64,000 nt of DNA from Streptomyces zagrosensis (GCF_014203645.1 NZ_JACHJL010000005.1:186001-250000), one strand, 5' to 3'. Shown: positions 55,659-64,000, numbered from the stretch's first letter. Notes: a model not told the origin generated them from the sequence alone. Translations and numbers: made by a program.

Positions 55659-57197
55659 ATGTCCCCCACGAAATGGTTCCGTTCGGGCCCCGACGCGCCG
55701 CGAGAGACCGCGCAGCGGGACGAGGAGCAACGGCTGCGCGAACTCGGCTATCAGCCGGTACTGGCTCGGCGGATGGGGCATTTCGGCAACTTCGCCATCA
55801 GCTTCTCCGTCATCTCGGTGCTCTCCGGATGTATGACGCTCTACGGTTTCGGCCTGGTCACCGGCGGCCCCGCAGTCATGCTGTGGGGCTGGATCGGTGT
55901 CGGCCTGTTCGTACTGTTCGTCGGGCTCGCGCTGGCCGAGGTCACCAGCGCCTATCCCACATCGGGCGCGTTGTATTACATGGCCGATCGGCTTGGCGGC
56001 CGTAAATGGGGCTGGTACACAGGCTGGCTCAATCTGCTCGGGCTGCTTGGCGCCATCGCCGGAATTGACTACGGAGCTGCGCTGTTCACCGGCGCCGTAC
56101 TCAACCTCCAATGGGGCTTCGACCCCACCCCCGAGTCCACGATGCTCATCTTCGTTGGCATTTTGCTGGTGCACGCCGTCATGAACCTCTTCGGTGTACG
56201 GCTGGTCAGCGTGCTGAATTCCATCAGCGTGTGGTGGCACCTGGCGGGCGTGGCCCTGATCGTCATCGTCTTGACCGTGGTCCCCGACCACCACCAGTCC
56301 GCCGACTTCGTCTTCACCGAGTTCGTCAACGGCACCGGCTGGGACAACCCGCTCTACGTGACGGCCATCGGCTTGCTGCTCGCGCAGTACACCTTCTCCG
56401 GGTACGACGCCTCGGCCCACCTGTCCGAGGAGACCTCGCACGCCTCCGTCTCCGCGGCACGCGGCATCGTGCGAGCAATCTGGGTGTCGTGGATCGCCGG
56501 CTTCGTCCTGCTGGCCGGCCTCACCTTCGCCATCCAGGACTACGCCGGCGCGCAGAACACCGACACCGGGGTGCCGCCCGCGCAGATCATGCTGGACGCG
56601 CTCGGAAACACCGGTGCGGTCCTGCTGCTCCTCGTGGTCATCGTGGCGCAGTTGTTCTGCGGCAACGCCGAGGTCGCCGCCGCGAGCCGGATGGTGTTCG
56701 CCTTCAGCCGGGACGGCGCGCTCCCCGGCTCCGGCCTGTGGCGGCGGGTGAGCGCGCGCGCCCAAACACCCGTACACGCGGTGTGGCTCTCGGTCACGGT
56801 CGCCTGCCTGCTCGCGGTGCCGTCCCTGTACTCCGAGACCGCCTACGGCGCGGTGACGGCCATCAACGTCATCGGAATCACCCCCGCCTACGCCATCCCG
56901 ATCTATCTACGGCTACGCGCTGGGGAGGACTTCGAGCGCGGCCCGTGGCATCTGGGCCGCTGGAGCAAGCCGGTGGGCTGGGTGGCGGTGGGCTGGGTGG
57001 CGATGGTGACGGTCCTGTTCTGTCTGCCGCAGTCCCGCCCGGTGACGATCGATTCGATGAACTACGCGGTGATCGCCCTGGCCGCAGTGCTCACGCTGGC
57101 CACCGTCTGGTGGTACGTCGCCCGCCGTTCGTACGGCACACCAACCTCTTACGGAACGGCCCGCGAACAGGCGGAGATCGCTGAGGGCATCGTCTGA
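55659..57197 (+). CDS. APC-family amino acid permease
   Basis: 512 aa with about 12 membrane helices. N-terminal LRELGYQPVLARRMGHFGNFAISFSVISVLSG is typical of GABA/amino-acid-choline permeases; SAYPTSGALYYMADRLGG and YDASAHLSEET are conserved APC segments. ATG 55659 sits 8 nt after GGAGG; the frame is open upstream without domain sequence. Substrate probably an amino acid or amine (GABA permease-like). Confidence 0.9.
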   Translation: MSPTKWFRSGPDAPRETAQRDEEQRLRELGYQPVLARRMGHFGNFAISFSVISVLSGCMTLYGFGLVTGGPAVMLWGWIGVGLFVLFVGLALAEVTSAYPTSGALYYMADRLGGRKWGWYTGWLNLLGLLGAIAGIDYGAALFTGAVLNLQWGFDPTPESTMLIFVGILLVHAVMNLFGVRLVSVLNSISVWWHLAGVALIVIVLTVVPDHHQSADFVFTEFVNGTGWDNPLYVTAIGLLLAQYTFSGYDASAHLSEETSHASVSAARGIVRAIWVSWIAGFVLLAGLTFAIQDYAGAQNTDTGVPPAQIMLDALGNTGAVLLLLVVIVAQLFCGNAEVAAASRMVFAFSRDGALPGSGLWRRVSARAQTPVHAVWLSVTVACLLAVPSLYSETAYGAVTAINVIGITPAYAIPIYLRLRAGEDFERGPWHLGRWSKPVGWVAVGWVAMVTVLFCLPQSRPVTIDSMNYAVIALAAVLTLATVWWYVARRSYGTPTSYGTAREQAEIAEGIV

Positions 57198-57327
57198 GCC
57201 GCGCCCGCGCCCCTCTACTCCCCTTCCACATGCCCGCGCGCCTACCGCTGTCCCGACCAGGGCAGCGGTGGGCGCGCCAACCTACCCACCGGCCGTGGCA
57301 CCCACGCCTTCGCCGGTTCGCGCTGCC

Positions 57328-57528
57328 TCAGCGGTGTTCTCCCGCCGCACGCAGCGCCCGCAGTTGGCGAGCGCTCGGCCGGGCTGGAAAATACAGGTAG
57401 CACACGCCGCCGGGGCCGCTGACGACCTCGCCCTTGGCGTTGTACCGCTTGGTGCGCAGCCAGATGTTCTCGAACTGGGAGCCGGGGCCCCAGCAGACAT
57501 AAAACCGGATCGCAAACACGCTGGTCAA
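57328..57528 (-). pseudogene. Fragment of a C39-type peptidase gene (C-terminus)
   Basis: Only the last ~50 residues remain: FENIWLRTKRYNAKGEVV, then SGPGGVCYLYFPARP and a stop. This matches the end of the intact peptidase at 60922-62328 (FENIWLRTKRYDEKG...GICYLYFPVRP). The catalytic Cys, His and Asp parts are missing. The hairpin at 57530-57563 marks the truncation point. Confidence 0.8.
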
Positions 57529-57529
57529 C

Positions 57530-57563
57530 GGCTTGGTCTCGCTCCTCAGAGCGAGACCAAGCC
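57530..57563. repeat. Perfect 15-bp inverted repeat with 4-nt loop
   Basis: GGCTTGGTCTCGCTC-CTCA-GAGCGAGACCAAGCC. It lies between the peptidase fragment and the recombinase remnant, so it may be a terminator of one of them or mark a recombination junction. Confidence 0.85.
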
Positions 57564-57617
57564 GGGCGGTGCTGAGTTCATGCTGGCTTCCGCTGGGGTC
57601 CGTTCCGGTTCGTTCGG

Positions 57618-58076
57618 GTGCGTCGTGATGGAGCCGTGCTGACTTTCACGGAGTGGCTCGCTCTCCGGAGGAACAGCCTGGGTCGGCCCCTCATGGAACG
57701 TCTCCAGGCCATCTTCGTGCGCTACTGCGGAGCTCCCATCCAGACCGCCTGCGAGTACGCGAACGCCTGTCTGGACTGCCGCTTCTTCATCACCACCGGC
57801 GACTTCCTCAACCAGCACCGACGCCAACGGAACGAGACCCGCAAGCTCATCGGCGACGCTGAGGAGGCCGGGTTCTCGCGCATCGTCGAGAAGAACACCC
57901 GCACGCTCGGCAAGCTCGACCCGCGCTCGAACGAAACCGGCAACTTGGCGAACAGGTCGCTGACCTCACCCGGAAACTGGAGACCGTCCACTGCGAGATG
58001 TGCCGCCTGCGCGTGCTGCCGGGCGCCCCGGTGGTGGCGCGAGCAACTCCCGGTGAAACCTGCGCTAGACCGGTGA
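57618..58076 (+). pseudogene. Remnant of a tyrosine-recombinase C-terminus
   Basis: A short frame contains CEYANACLDCRFFITT, FLNQHRRQRNETRKLIGDAE and IVEKNTRTLGKL, the Cys-containing tail seen in Streptomyces Tn554-type/phage-type recombinases (pattern YANACL.C..F.TT..FL.QHR.QR). The catalytic R-H-R-Y part is absent, and after about residue 105 the sequence stops resembling the family. Mobile-element scar. Confidence 0.55.
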
Positions 58077-58127
58077 GAGCCCTACGCGGTGAGGGGCTCG
58101 CGCTGACATCCCTCTACGCTGCTGATC

Positions 58128-58787
58128 ATGACGCAAAACCCTGTGGAACTGGTGATCTTCGACTGTGACGGCGTGCTGGTGGACAGCGAGAAGATATGCG
58201 TCAAAGTGGACGCGATGATCATGGCCGACCTCGGGTGCACGTTCACCGAAGCCGAGATCATCGAGCGGTTCGTGGGCTCGTCCACCGAGGTCTACACAGC
58301 AGCCGTGGAGGAACGGCTCGGACGGCGCCTGGAAAAGGGCTGGCAGCAGCAGTACGAGCATCTCTATGACGCGGCATTCGCGGCCGAACTGACCGCTGTC
58401 GACGGCATCGCCGAGGTACTGAGGCGCCTCACCACAGGCATCTGTGTCGCCTCGAATGGTGATCACGCCGGCATCCGGCGAAGCCTGGAGATCACCGATC
58501 TGATGAGCCACTTCGAGAACCGCATCTTCAGTGCGGGCGACGTCCGCCTCGGCAAGCCTGCACCTGACCTCTTCCAGCACGCTGCACGCTCCATGGGAGT
58601 ACCAGCCGAGCGGTGCGCGGTGATCGAGGACAGCGCATACGGGGTGCAGGCAGCTCGGGCCGCCGGCATGCGGGCCTTCGGCTACTGCGGGGGCCTTACC
58701 CCGGCCTTGCGGCTGGAGGGACCAGGCACCGTCGTCTTCGACGACATGCGCAACTTGCCGGAACTGCTGGCGACCGCCACCGCCTAA
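58128..58787 (+). CDS. HAD-superfamily phosphatase
   Basis: 219 aa. Motif I FDCDGVLVDSE, motif II VASNGD, Lys in GKPAPDLF and motif IV IEDSAYG make an intact HAD hydrolase of the phosphoglycolate phosphatase/beta-phosphoglucomutase type. It is a second HAD in the window, not closely alike to the one at 24.3 kb. It sits among decayed genes but itself looks intact. Confidence 0.88.
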   Translation: MTQNPVELVIFDCDGVLVDSEKICVKVDAMIMADLGCTFTEAEIIERFVGSSTEVYTAAVEERLGRRLEKGWQQQYEHLYDAAFAAELTAVDGIAEVLRRLTTGICVASNGDHAGIRRSLEITDLMSHFENRIFSAGDVRLGKPAPDLFQHAARSMGVPAERCAVIEDSAYGVQAARAAGMRAFGYCGGLTPALRLEGPGTVVFDDMRNLPELLATATA

Positions 58788-59585
58788 GCTCGCGCAGCCC
58801 TTCGTCCGGAGCCGCTGAAGCGACATGCCCATCTCACAAAGCAGCACGTCAGATCAGTCCTTGCGACTGGGAGATCGACGTCACCCCGAAGAGGAGGATG
58901 CCGTTGCACAGCAACCGCCCCCCTGCTCCGGGTGGCTAGCAACCGAACGAGCGGCCTGACCATCTGGACAACGCGCGGCGAGACACTCCGGTTTTTCCTG
59001 ATACATCGTCAAGTCCTCTTGCTACACAGCGCCCTCACCGTCGGAGGCGGGCTCAGGACCCTGGGGGAGGTCCGGTAACAACGGTGAGGGCGCCGATCTT
59101 GGTGGGTGATGAAGGTTCTTGGTGTTCTGGCCGACGACTACTTCTCGTCGTGCAGAGCGCTGGCCGTACCGCTCAGCCACCGGCCGTACCGGTGCGATGT
59201 ATGGGGCGACGTTGCCTCCGGGCGGCGGCGGGGCGTCGCGGCTGTCTCCGTCATCAACAGAGCCACTCCGTCTGCTCGTCGGCGCTCACCATCCGCGCCC
59301 CGGTGAAGAGGCGCCGCGCCCAGGGAGCAAACTCCTGACGCACCTAAGCGCCGGGCTGACTTCTTCTGTCTCGTTCACGGCTCAGACGCTCCTGAGGCCC
59401 ACGAGCACGCGCCCGATCATGTTCGGTTCGGCCCGTGCAGCCTGCGGCTTCCCTCGACCAACCGTTGCGTGCTGAGCAGGAGAGCGCGTCGTTCTCTCAT
59501 CCTCGCCAACTGGGCTGGCGGGTACGAGAGGCAGGGCAGACAGGCTGATTAGCAGAAGTGGATCACAGCGCCGTGGGGGCCCTGC
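58788..59585. other. Intergenic with long inverted repeat
   Basis: No supported gene; short frames near 59084-59475 have no recognisable family. Contains the inverted repeat at 59029-59093. Confidence 0.45.
59029..59093. repeat. 13-bp perfect inverted repeat, 39-nt loop
   Basis: GCGCCCTCACCGT and ACGGTGAGGGCGC; inside the loop GGACC/GGTCC can pair again. A structured RNA, a large terminator or a mobile-element remnant are options. Confidence 0.75.
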
Positions 59586-59885
59586 TCATGCCGTCTCATG
59601 GTGGAGGGGGTCCAAGGCGATCAGTTCTTCCACCGACAGGCGCAGGGAGCCGACAGCGACGTTCTGGGCGAGGTGGTCGAGGTCGCCGGTGCCGGGGATG
59701 GCCAGGACGTGGGGGCCCTGGTGGAGTGTCCACGCCAGCCGGATCTGGGCTGCGCTCACACCGTGGGCGCGGGCGATGGCGTGCACCTCCGGGCCGTGGT
59801 CGGTGGTCGCGCCTCCATCGCGTCCGGTGCCGGCGATCGAGTAGAACGGCACGAACGCGATGCGCTGTTCACCGCAAGTGAGGAG
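59586..59885 (-). pseudogene. Truncated aldo/keto reductase
   Basis: About 99 C-terminal residues: IAFVPFYSIAGTG, ARAHGVSAAQIRLAWTLHQGPHVLAIPGTGDLDHLAQNVAV, LSVEELIAL. These are the end of the AKR barrel with the NADP-binding PGTG. The N-terminal two thirds, including the Tyr/Lys/His catalytic residues, are missing; resemblance ends at 59885, exactly where the opposite-strand regulator begins. Confidence 0.75.
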
Positions 59886-60883
59886 TGGTTGTCCTGGCAG
59901 AGCTGGCGTTCTCGACGAGCGATCTGGCGCAGGTGCGGTTCGCCGTCTCACCGATGTGGGAGGTCGCGCCCAGCTTCCGACTGCTGACATCCGCCGCCGC
60001 GCATCCCATCCACCGACCCTGGGCCGACCAGGTACGCCCACGTGTGGTGGCCGCCGGGTTGAACCGTGGCTGGCTCCGCGAGCTGGTCCCTCCCACCGGC
60101 GGCTACGTCCCCGACTTCCTCAACCCCGCCCCCGCCGGGCCGGCCCCCACCCCGGCGGCAGAGCGCGACGCGATCCGGGCCTCGCCCACCGACCGGGTGC
60201 GCCAGGACCTCGACCACCTCGCCCGCCACCAGGGAAATCTCGGCCCCCGGCTGCGAGCCCTGCACAACGGCCCACAGGGACTTCTGGCCAAAGTCGCAGC
60301 AGAGCTCGAAACGTACTGGGAGCTGGTACTCGCCCCCTACTGGGCACGAATCCGGGCAGTCCTGGACGCAGACATCCTCTACCGGGCCCGCCTGGCCGCC
60401 GAGCACGGCGCCGGCCACCTCCTCAACGCTCTGCACACCTCCGTGAGCTGGGACGACAACGCGCTCCGGATGTCCCGCAGAAAGCGGCCACTGACCCGCA
60501 CGACGGCAGGCACGGGACTGCTGCTGATCCCCTCAGTCTTCACCGGACCAGGGTTGCGCACCCGAACGACGCCGCCGGACCCGCCCCAACTCGCCTATCC
60601 GGCGCGCGGTGTCGGCTCACTATGGACGAAGCACCCCGTCCCCCAGACCGACACCCTCTCCGCCGTACTCGGCCGCTCGCGGACCCTGCTGCTCACCGAG
60701 TTGGAGATCCCGGCCTCCACCACACAGCTGGCCCACCGCACCGGACTCTCCCCCGCAGGGGTATCCCAGAACCTCACCGCGCTTCGCAACGCGGGCCTAG
60801 TCAGCGCCCACCGCGCCGGCCGCTCCGTTTACTACGCCCGCACCGCCGCAGCCGAAGCCCTTCTCCAAGCCGCCTCCGCCTGA
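59885..60883 (+). CDS. ArsR-type regulator with DUF5937-like N-terminus
   Basis: 332 aa. The N-terminal region (LAFSTSDLAQVRFAVSPMWEV) is the DUF5937-like part of this actinobacterial family; the C-terminal winged helix is at about 258-332 (SRTLLLTELEIPASTTQLAHRTGLSPAGVSQNLTALRNAGLV, YYART). The GTG at 59885 has no good ribosome binding site, since the upstream DNA is the truncated reductase; the original start may have been lost or replaced. Converges with the C39 peptidase gene with 38 bp between. Confidence 0.8.
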   Translation: MVVLAELAFSTSDLAQVRFAVSPMWEVAPSFRLLTSAAAHPIHRPWADQVRPRVVAAGLNRGWLRELVPPTGGYVPDFLNPAPAGPAPTPAAERDAIRASPTDRVRQDLDHLARHQGNLGPRLRALHNGPQGLLAKVAAELETYWELVLAPYWARIRAVLDADILYRARLAAEHGAGHLLNALHTSVSWDDNALRMSRRKRPLTRTTAGTGLLLIPSVFTGPGLRTRTTPPDPPQLAYPARGVGSLWTKHPVPQTDTLSAVLGRSRTLLLTELEIPASTTQLAHRTGLSPAGVSQNLTALRNAGLVSAHRAGRSVYYARTAAAEALLQAASA

Positions 60884-60921
60884 CCTCACGTGAACCCCCG
60901 AAGGACTTCGAGAGCCGACCT

Positions 60922-62328
60922 CTATCGGGGTACACCTGCGCCGAAAATCCCCAGCTCTGTGAGCACCCGGTGCTGAGTTGGTGCTGGCCTGACCGGGAAG
61001 TAGAGGTAGCAGATTCCTCCTGAACCGCTCTTGACCTGGCCTTTTTCGTCGTACCGCTTGGTCCGCAGCCAGATGTTCTCGAACTCGCGGCGCCGATAGA
61101 TGCGGCGCACCGCCTCGTTGTCCTTGCTCGCCGGGTCGCCTGCGATGACATCGCCGTCCGACGTGAAGCCGATGACGGTCATCAGATGGCCCGCGGTGCC
61201 GTAGCCGGCGCCGGTCAACTCGGTGGGCAGGAAGGACTGCGAGGTGATCAGCGGGATGCCGGCGGCGATCAGCTTCTCGGCATCGGTGAGCGTGTCGAGG
61301 CGGGTCACCAAGGCGGTCAGGTCCCGGTAGGTGGCCGCGTAGGCGGCGTTGAAGGGCCAGTTGCCGCAGCCGTTGTACTGGTAGTCGAAGGTGAACCGGG
61401 CCGCATGGCAGATCTGCGGGTCGGCGTAGTCGGGGTTGACCCAGGCAAGGTCTTGCTCGGTGGGCTTACGCCCCCAGTATTCGATGATCATCTGCGATGA
61501 GGTGGGGCTGCACCACGCCTCGCCGCCGTTGTCGTACTCCGGGTACTGGCCCTTGTGGACCTCCTGCGAGTAACGCGGCACGGTCAGTTCGCGCCCCGCG
61601 CCCACGCCAGGCTCGGACGCCGGCACGGTGAACCGGTCGGGCACGTTGGAGCCCATGGCGCCCACCCGCCACACCGTGGGCGTCACCGAGGTGCCCGGGC
61701 GGCGGTAGAGAGTGAGCCGCAGCCGGTAGGCGGCGATCCGCAGGCCCTCGCCGGCCGGGCCCGAGTCGATGGACAGGGTATCCGTCCACACGGTGCTCTT
61801 CGTGTCCCGCTGGTCATCGACGGAGGTACGCCGGATGTCGAGGTCGCCCGCCGCCCACCGGCCCATCACATACCAGGGGCTCAGCGTGCCATCGGTGTAC
61901 CCCGCGCGGATCTCGACCTGGAGCCAGGTCCCCTCGGGGGTGTGCGCGTTCCACGAGACGATGGCCTCGTTCGCCGGCGTGGGCAGGGTGTGCACCGGCC
62001 CGGTCCAGGTGGCGTACGCCCAGGCGGCCTTGGTGCCGGTGTGCGGGTCGGTGTACTCGGTGGTCCCGGCCGGTTTCACGATGACGATGCCGGGCCGCGC
62101 CCCATCTCGCACCCGCACCCCGCGCACGGCGCCCTCCCGCCAGTCCGCGCTGGTGGTCCAGGCCCGGCAGTCCACGGTTGATCCGCCAGCGTTGGACGCC
62201 GCCTTGCGCGCCCCGCCCGCGCCATCGTCAGGGCCGGCGGCGCCGCGCGCTGAGGAGACGGCGGCCAGACTCGCGGTGGCACCGAGCGCGGCGGCCAGCA
62301 GGGTACGCCGTGGGGTCAGTCTGCTCAT
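60922..62328 (-). CDS. Secreted C39-type (papain-like) peptidase
   Basis: 468 aa. The signal peptide has a twin arginine (TPRRTLLAAALGA) and an Ala-rich end near residue 30. Residues ~60-250 form a beta-rich region (WLQVEIRAGYTDGTLSPWYVMGRW); the catalytic domain follows with Cys273 (EAWCSPTSSQM), His381 (GTAGHLMTVIGF) and Asp398 (VIAGDPAS). ATG 62328; the frame is open upstream but without family sequence. A fragment of a second copy lies at 57328-57528. Role probably extracellular peptide hydrolysis. Confidence 0.87.
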   Translation of the reverse strand: MSRLTPRRTLLAAALGATASLAAVSSARGAAGPDDGAGGARKAASNAGGSTVDCRAWTTSADWREGAVRGVRVRDGARPGIVIVKPAGTTEYTDPHTGTKAAWAYATWTGPVHTLPTPANEAIVSWNAHTPEGTWLQVEIRAGYTDGTLSPWYVMGRWAAGDLDIRRTSVDDQRDTKSTVWTDTLSIDSGPAGEGLRIAAYRLRLTLYRRPGTSVTPTVWRVGAMGSNVPDRFTVPASEPGVGAGRELTVPRYSQEVHKGQYPEYDNGGEAWCSPTSSQMIIEYWGRKPTEQDLAWVNPDYADPQICHAARFTFDYQYNGCGNWPFNAAYAATYRDLTALVTRLDTLTDAEKLIAAGIPLITSQSFLPTELTGAGYGTAGHLMTVIGFTSDGDVIAGDPASKDNEAVRRIYRRREFENIWLRTKRYDEKGQVKSGSGGICYLYFPVRPAPTQHRVLTELGIFGAGVPR

Positions 62329-62626
62329 GGTGGGATTCCCCCAGTCATCCGATGTGACGGCAGGTGCACGACAGGTGGCCCCACTATGACCGCTGCGCGT
62401 CATCGGGGGCCAGTGACGCGTCGTACGACGCGCGTTTGCCACGGACATGGCTGCATGCCCGGCGATGCGTCCGCCGGTGCACTCGGTGGTGCGCCCGGCA
62501 GCACGCCCGGCGGTGCCGCCCCGGTAGTGCGCCCGGCAGGGCGCGCCTCGGCAGCGCCCCGCGGCACGGCCGGTGCCCAGCGGGCGTGCCCGGCTGCGGG
62601 CGGCCCCCTGACCGTAGGGTGACCCG

Positions 62627-63265
62627 GTGACCGCCCGCACTGATCCCTCGCTCGTCCAGCTCGCCGAGCGACTGCGCGCGCTACCGCCGTCTTGCGGCCC
62701 GGTCCGCCTCGTGGCCGTGGACGGCCACGCCGGGTCCGGCAAAACCACCTTCGCGGACCGCCTGGCCGCGGCTCTCGGTGGCGCCCCGGTGCTGCACCTC
62801 GACGATGTGGCCACCCACGCGGAACTTTTTGGCTGGACGGGCCGACTACACGAGCAGGTGCTGCGCCCGCTGGCGCGGGGCGCCGACGCGCATTACGAGA
62901 CATACGACTGGCATGCGCGCCGGTTCACCGACCAGCGCACGCTGCCGCCTGCTCCGGTGGTCCTCATCGAGGGCGTCGGCGCCGGGCGGCGCGCGGTGCG
63001 GCCGTTTTTGGCAAGCCTGTTGTGGATGGAGTTGGCAGCACAGGACTCCTGGCGCAGGGGACAACGACGGGATGGACCCGAGATGTCCGGGTTCTGGAAG
63101 GGGTGGCTGGCAGCAGAGGGCGAGCATTTCGCCGCCGACCCATCCCGCCCCTACGCCCATGCCCTGGTTCTCCAGCGACGCACCGGGCGCAGAGCAACGG
63201 AAGGGAAGACGGAGGAGTGCGTCGAGGGGTACGTGGTGCTGCCGGGTCCCGGTGTCGCCGCGTGA
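62627..63265 (+). CDS. Uridine kinase-like P-loop protein
   Basis: 212 aa with Walker A GHAGSGKTTFADRLAAAL (33-50), LHLDDV after beta-2 and VLIEGVGAGRR, the order of the uridine kinase/(d)NMP kinase group. Nucleoside phosphorylation is likely but the substrate is not defined. GTG start at 62627. Confidence 0.82.
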   Translation: MTARTDPSLVQLAERLRALPPSCGPVRLVAVDGHAGSGKTTFADRLAAALGGAPVLHLDDVATHAELFGWTGRLHEQVLRPLARGADAHYETYDWHARRFTDQRTLPPAPVVLIEGVGAGRRAVRPFLASLLWMELAAQDSWRRGQRRDGPEMSGFWKGWLAAEGEHFAADPSRPYAHALVLQRRTGRRATEGKTEECVEGYVVLPGPGVAA

Positions 63266-63351
63266 GCCAGCGTTCGCCTCACTCTGCGTAAACGCCACCG
63301 CCATGCCACCCACCGCACCGGAACACAGCCAGACAAGTGCCTCAACTCGGC

Positions 63352-63381
63352 TTGACCCGGGGGCCATACAGGTCTTACGTT
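63352..63381 (+). promoter_or_regulatory. Candidate HrdB-type promoter
   Basis: TTGACC (63352-63357), 18-bp spacer, TACGTT (63376-63381), matching the TTGAC/TANNNT pattern of the main Streptomyces sigma factor. No start codon follows before the terminator. Confidence 0.55.
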
Positions 63382-63387
63382 CTCAAT

Positions 63388-63460
63388 GTGCGGCTTCTAG
63401 GGGCCGCCCACCAACGCGAAGCCCCCGATTGTTCCCCCGTGATCGGGGGCTTCGTTCTGC
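63388..63460 (+). ncRNA. Candidate small RNA (or leader attenuator)
   Basis: Transcription from the promoter at 63352-63381 would begin near 63388 and end at the strong hairpin, giving an RNA of about 65-70 nt without an ORF. It could instead be an attenuated leader of the ATPase gene 315 bp downstream. Confidence 0.4.
63418..63453 (+). terminator. Strong rho-independent-type terminator
   Basis: GAAGCCCCCGAT and ATCGGGGGCTTC, 12-bp perfect stem, 12-nt loop, followed by GTTCT. Confidence 0.85.
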
Positions 63461-63767
63461 CTCCAGCACTGCGTTTTGCGCGCTTTGCGCCGCGGGTCGC
63501 TTACCCTGAGTAGCCATTTCCGGAATGACCCCTCTCGGATGACGGGAATCCCCGGGCAGCGACCGGATCACGCCCTTCCTGCACGAACAGCCGTGCGCAC
63601 CCTTCGATCGACACCGTCTTCGCAGGTACGATGCCCATCAGTGCAGCCGATGGGCGGACGCACTGACACACTGGCCAATCCCCGGCCACGGCACGGCGGT
63701 TCGGCAAGGCGGCGGCGGGGCATCCGCCCGGCGCCACACCACGGGGGCTCGGTTTGTGGGGGATGTG

Positions 63768-64000
63768 ATGGATTTCGGCATCCAGGGCTCGCAGGCCCCG
63801 GCCGATCTCGCCTGGCTGCGCGGCGTGGACGCGTACACCATGGGCGCTTATCCGCAGGCCGAGGAGGAGTTCAAAGCCGCGGTCGAACTCGATCCCGGCA
63901 TGGCCGATGGCTGGCTCGGCCTGCACGCGCTGCGCGCCGACACGGCGACCGCGCTGCTGCGCATGTACCGCCACCGCGACCGGTTCGGCGAGCAGCGAGC
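63768..64000 (+). CDS. SpoVK/EccA-like AAA ATPase, N-terminal part (cut by window)
   Basis: 77 residues visible, starting MDFGIQGSQAPADLAWLRG, then VDAYTMGAYPQAEEEFKAAVELDPGMADGWLGLHALR, a TPR-type module. This opening is highly typical of Streptomyces SpoVK/type VII secretion EccA-like ATPases, whose AAA domain would lie beyond the right edge. ATG 63768 or GTG 63765, preceded by GGGGG. Confidence 0.75.
   Translation, partial: MDFGIQGSQAPADLAWLRGVDAYTMGAYPQAEEEFKAAVELDPGMADGWLGLHALRADTATALLRMYRHRDRFGEQR

Larger units (their letters stand above)
63266..63767. other. Intergenic with isolated promoter and terminator
   Basis: No ORF supported. Holds the elements at 63352-63381 and 63418-63453, then the leader of the downstream ATPase gene. 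Confidence 0.55.

Noticed and set aside
59084..59475. Short plus-strand frames (possible transposase remnant)
   Set aside because: No motif or family could be recognised.
63352..63460. tRNA gene
   Set aside because: No cloverleaf and no GGTTCGA-type T-loop; the stem is a terminator.

Overview
The window is high-GC actinobacterial chromosome, most likely Streptomyces or a close relative. The evidence is strong third-position GC, frequent GTG starts, 4-bp ATGA/GTGA gene overlaps, a streptogrisin-type secreted protease, an ECF41 sigma factor, an MmyB-type regulator, a PAS-GGDEF-EAL protein and, at the right edge, a SpoVK/EccA-like ATPase start. No rRNA, tRNA or CRISPR array was found.

Layout. 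1-10.2 kb (minus strand): a carbon-phosphorus lyase and phosphonate-uptake locus in the transcribed order phnD-phnC-phnE(fused double permease), then phnF-phnG-phnH-phnI(B)-phnI(A)-phnJ-phnK, running off the left edge. It carries two tandem phnI genes whose 5' ends share a 241-bp block with one silent mismatch. An 18-bp palindrome-like element lies upstream of both phnF and phnD and could be the PhnF operator. 10.5-13.1 kb: an ECF41 sigma factor divergent from an NmrA-like oxidoreductase and a small membrane protein. 13.5-21.7 kb: streptogrisin-like protease, XRE regulator, an MmyB-type regulator divergent from an SDR, a second SDR, and a catalase whose stop codon lies in a 12 x 8-bp tandem repeat, followed by a small Cys-rich protein. 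22.5-27.9 kb: Ppx/GppA-like phosphatase, HAD phosphatase, dihydroxyacetone kinase subunits DhaL and DhaK, ChaB-like protein.

28.1-30.9 kb: a lower-GC restriction-modification island (XamI/SalI-like endonuclease plus an N6-adenine methylase with an Lsr2-like tail). 31.4-33.4 kb: htpG. 34.2-42.3 kb: a hydantoinase-type locus with a plus-strand operon (ASKHA-like protein with a degenerate phosphate loop, DUF917 protein, PucR-type regulator) converging on hyuAB across a 17-bp perfect hairpin. 42.6-49 kb: SnoaL-like protein, secreted HExxH protein, WD40-like protein, DUF779 protein, and a c-di-GMP protein with about 190 extra residues inside its GGDEF domain. 49.5-53.7 kb: an FGGY kinase lacking the usual NQRET arginine, co-oriented with a GlpA-BFD-GlpB-like fusion flavoprotein.

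54.5-57.2 kb: a hypothetical protein and an APC-type permease. 57.3-60 kb is decayed: a C39-peptidase fragment, a 15-bp perfect hairpin, a recombinase remnant, an intact HAD gene, and an aldo/keto reductase tail fused to the start of a regulator gene. 60.9-64 kb: C39 peptidase, uridine-kinase-like protein, a possible small RNA unit (promoter plus strong terminator, no ORF) and the ATPase start.

A recurring feature is short perfect tandem repeats (5-10 bp units) in the spacers between co-directional minus-strand genes. The most unusual signals are the duplicated, partly homogenised phnI pair, the degenerate ASKHA/DUF917/PucR operon facing hyuAB, the methylase with an Lsr2-like tail, and the possible sRNA near the right end.
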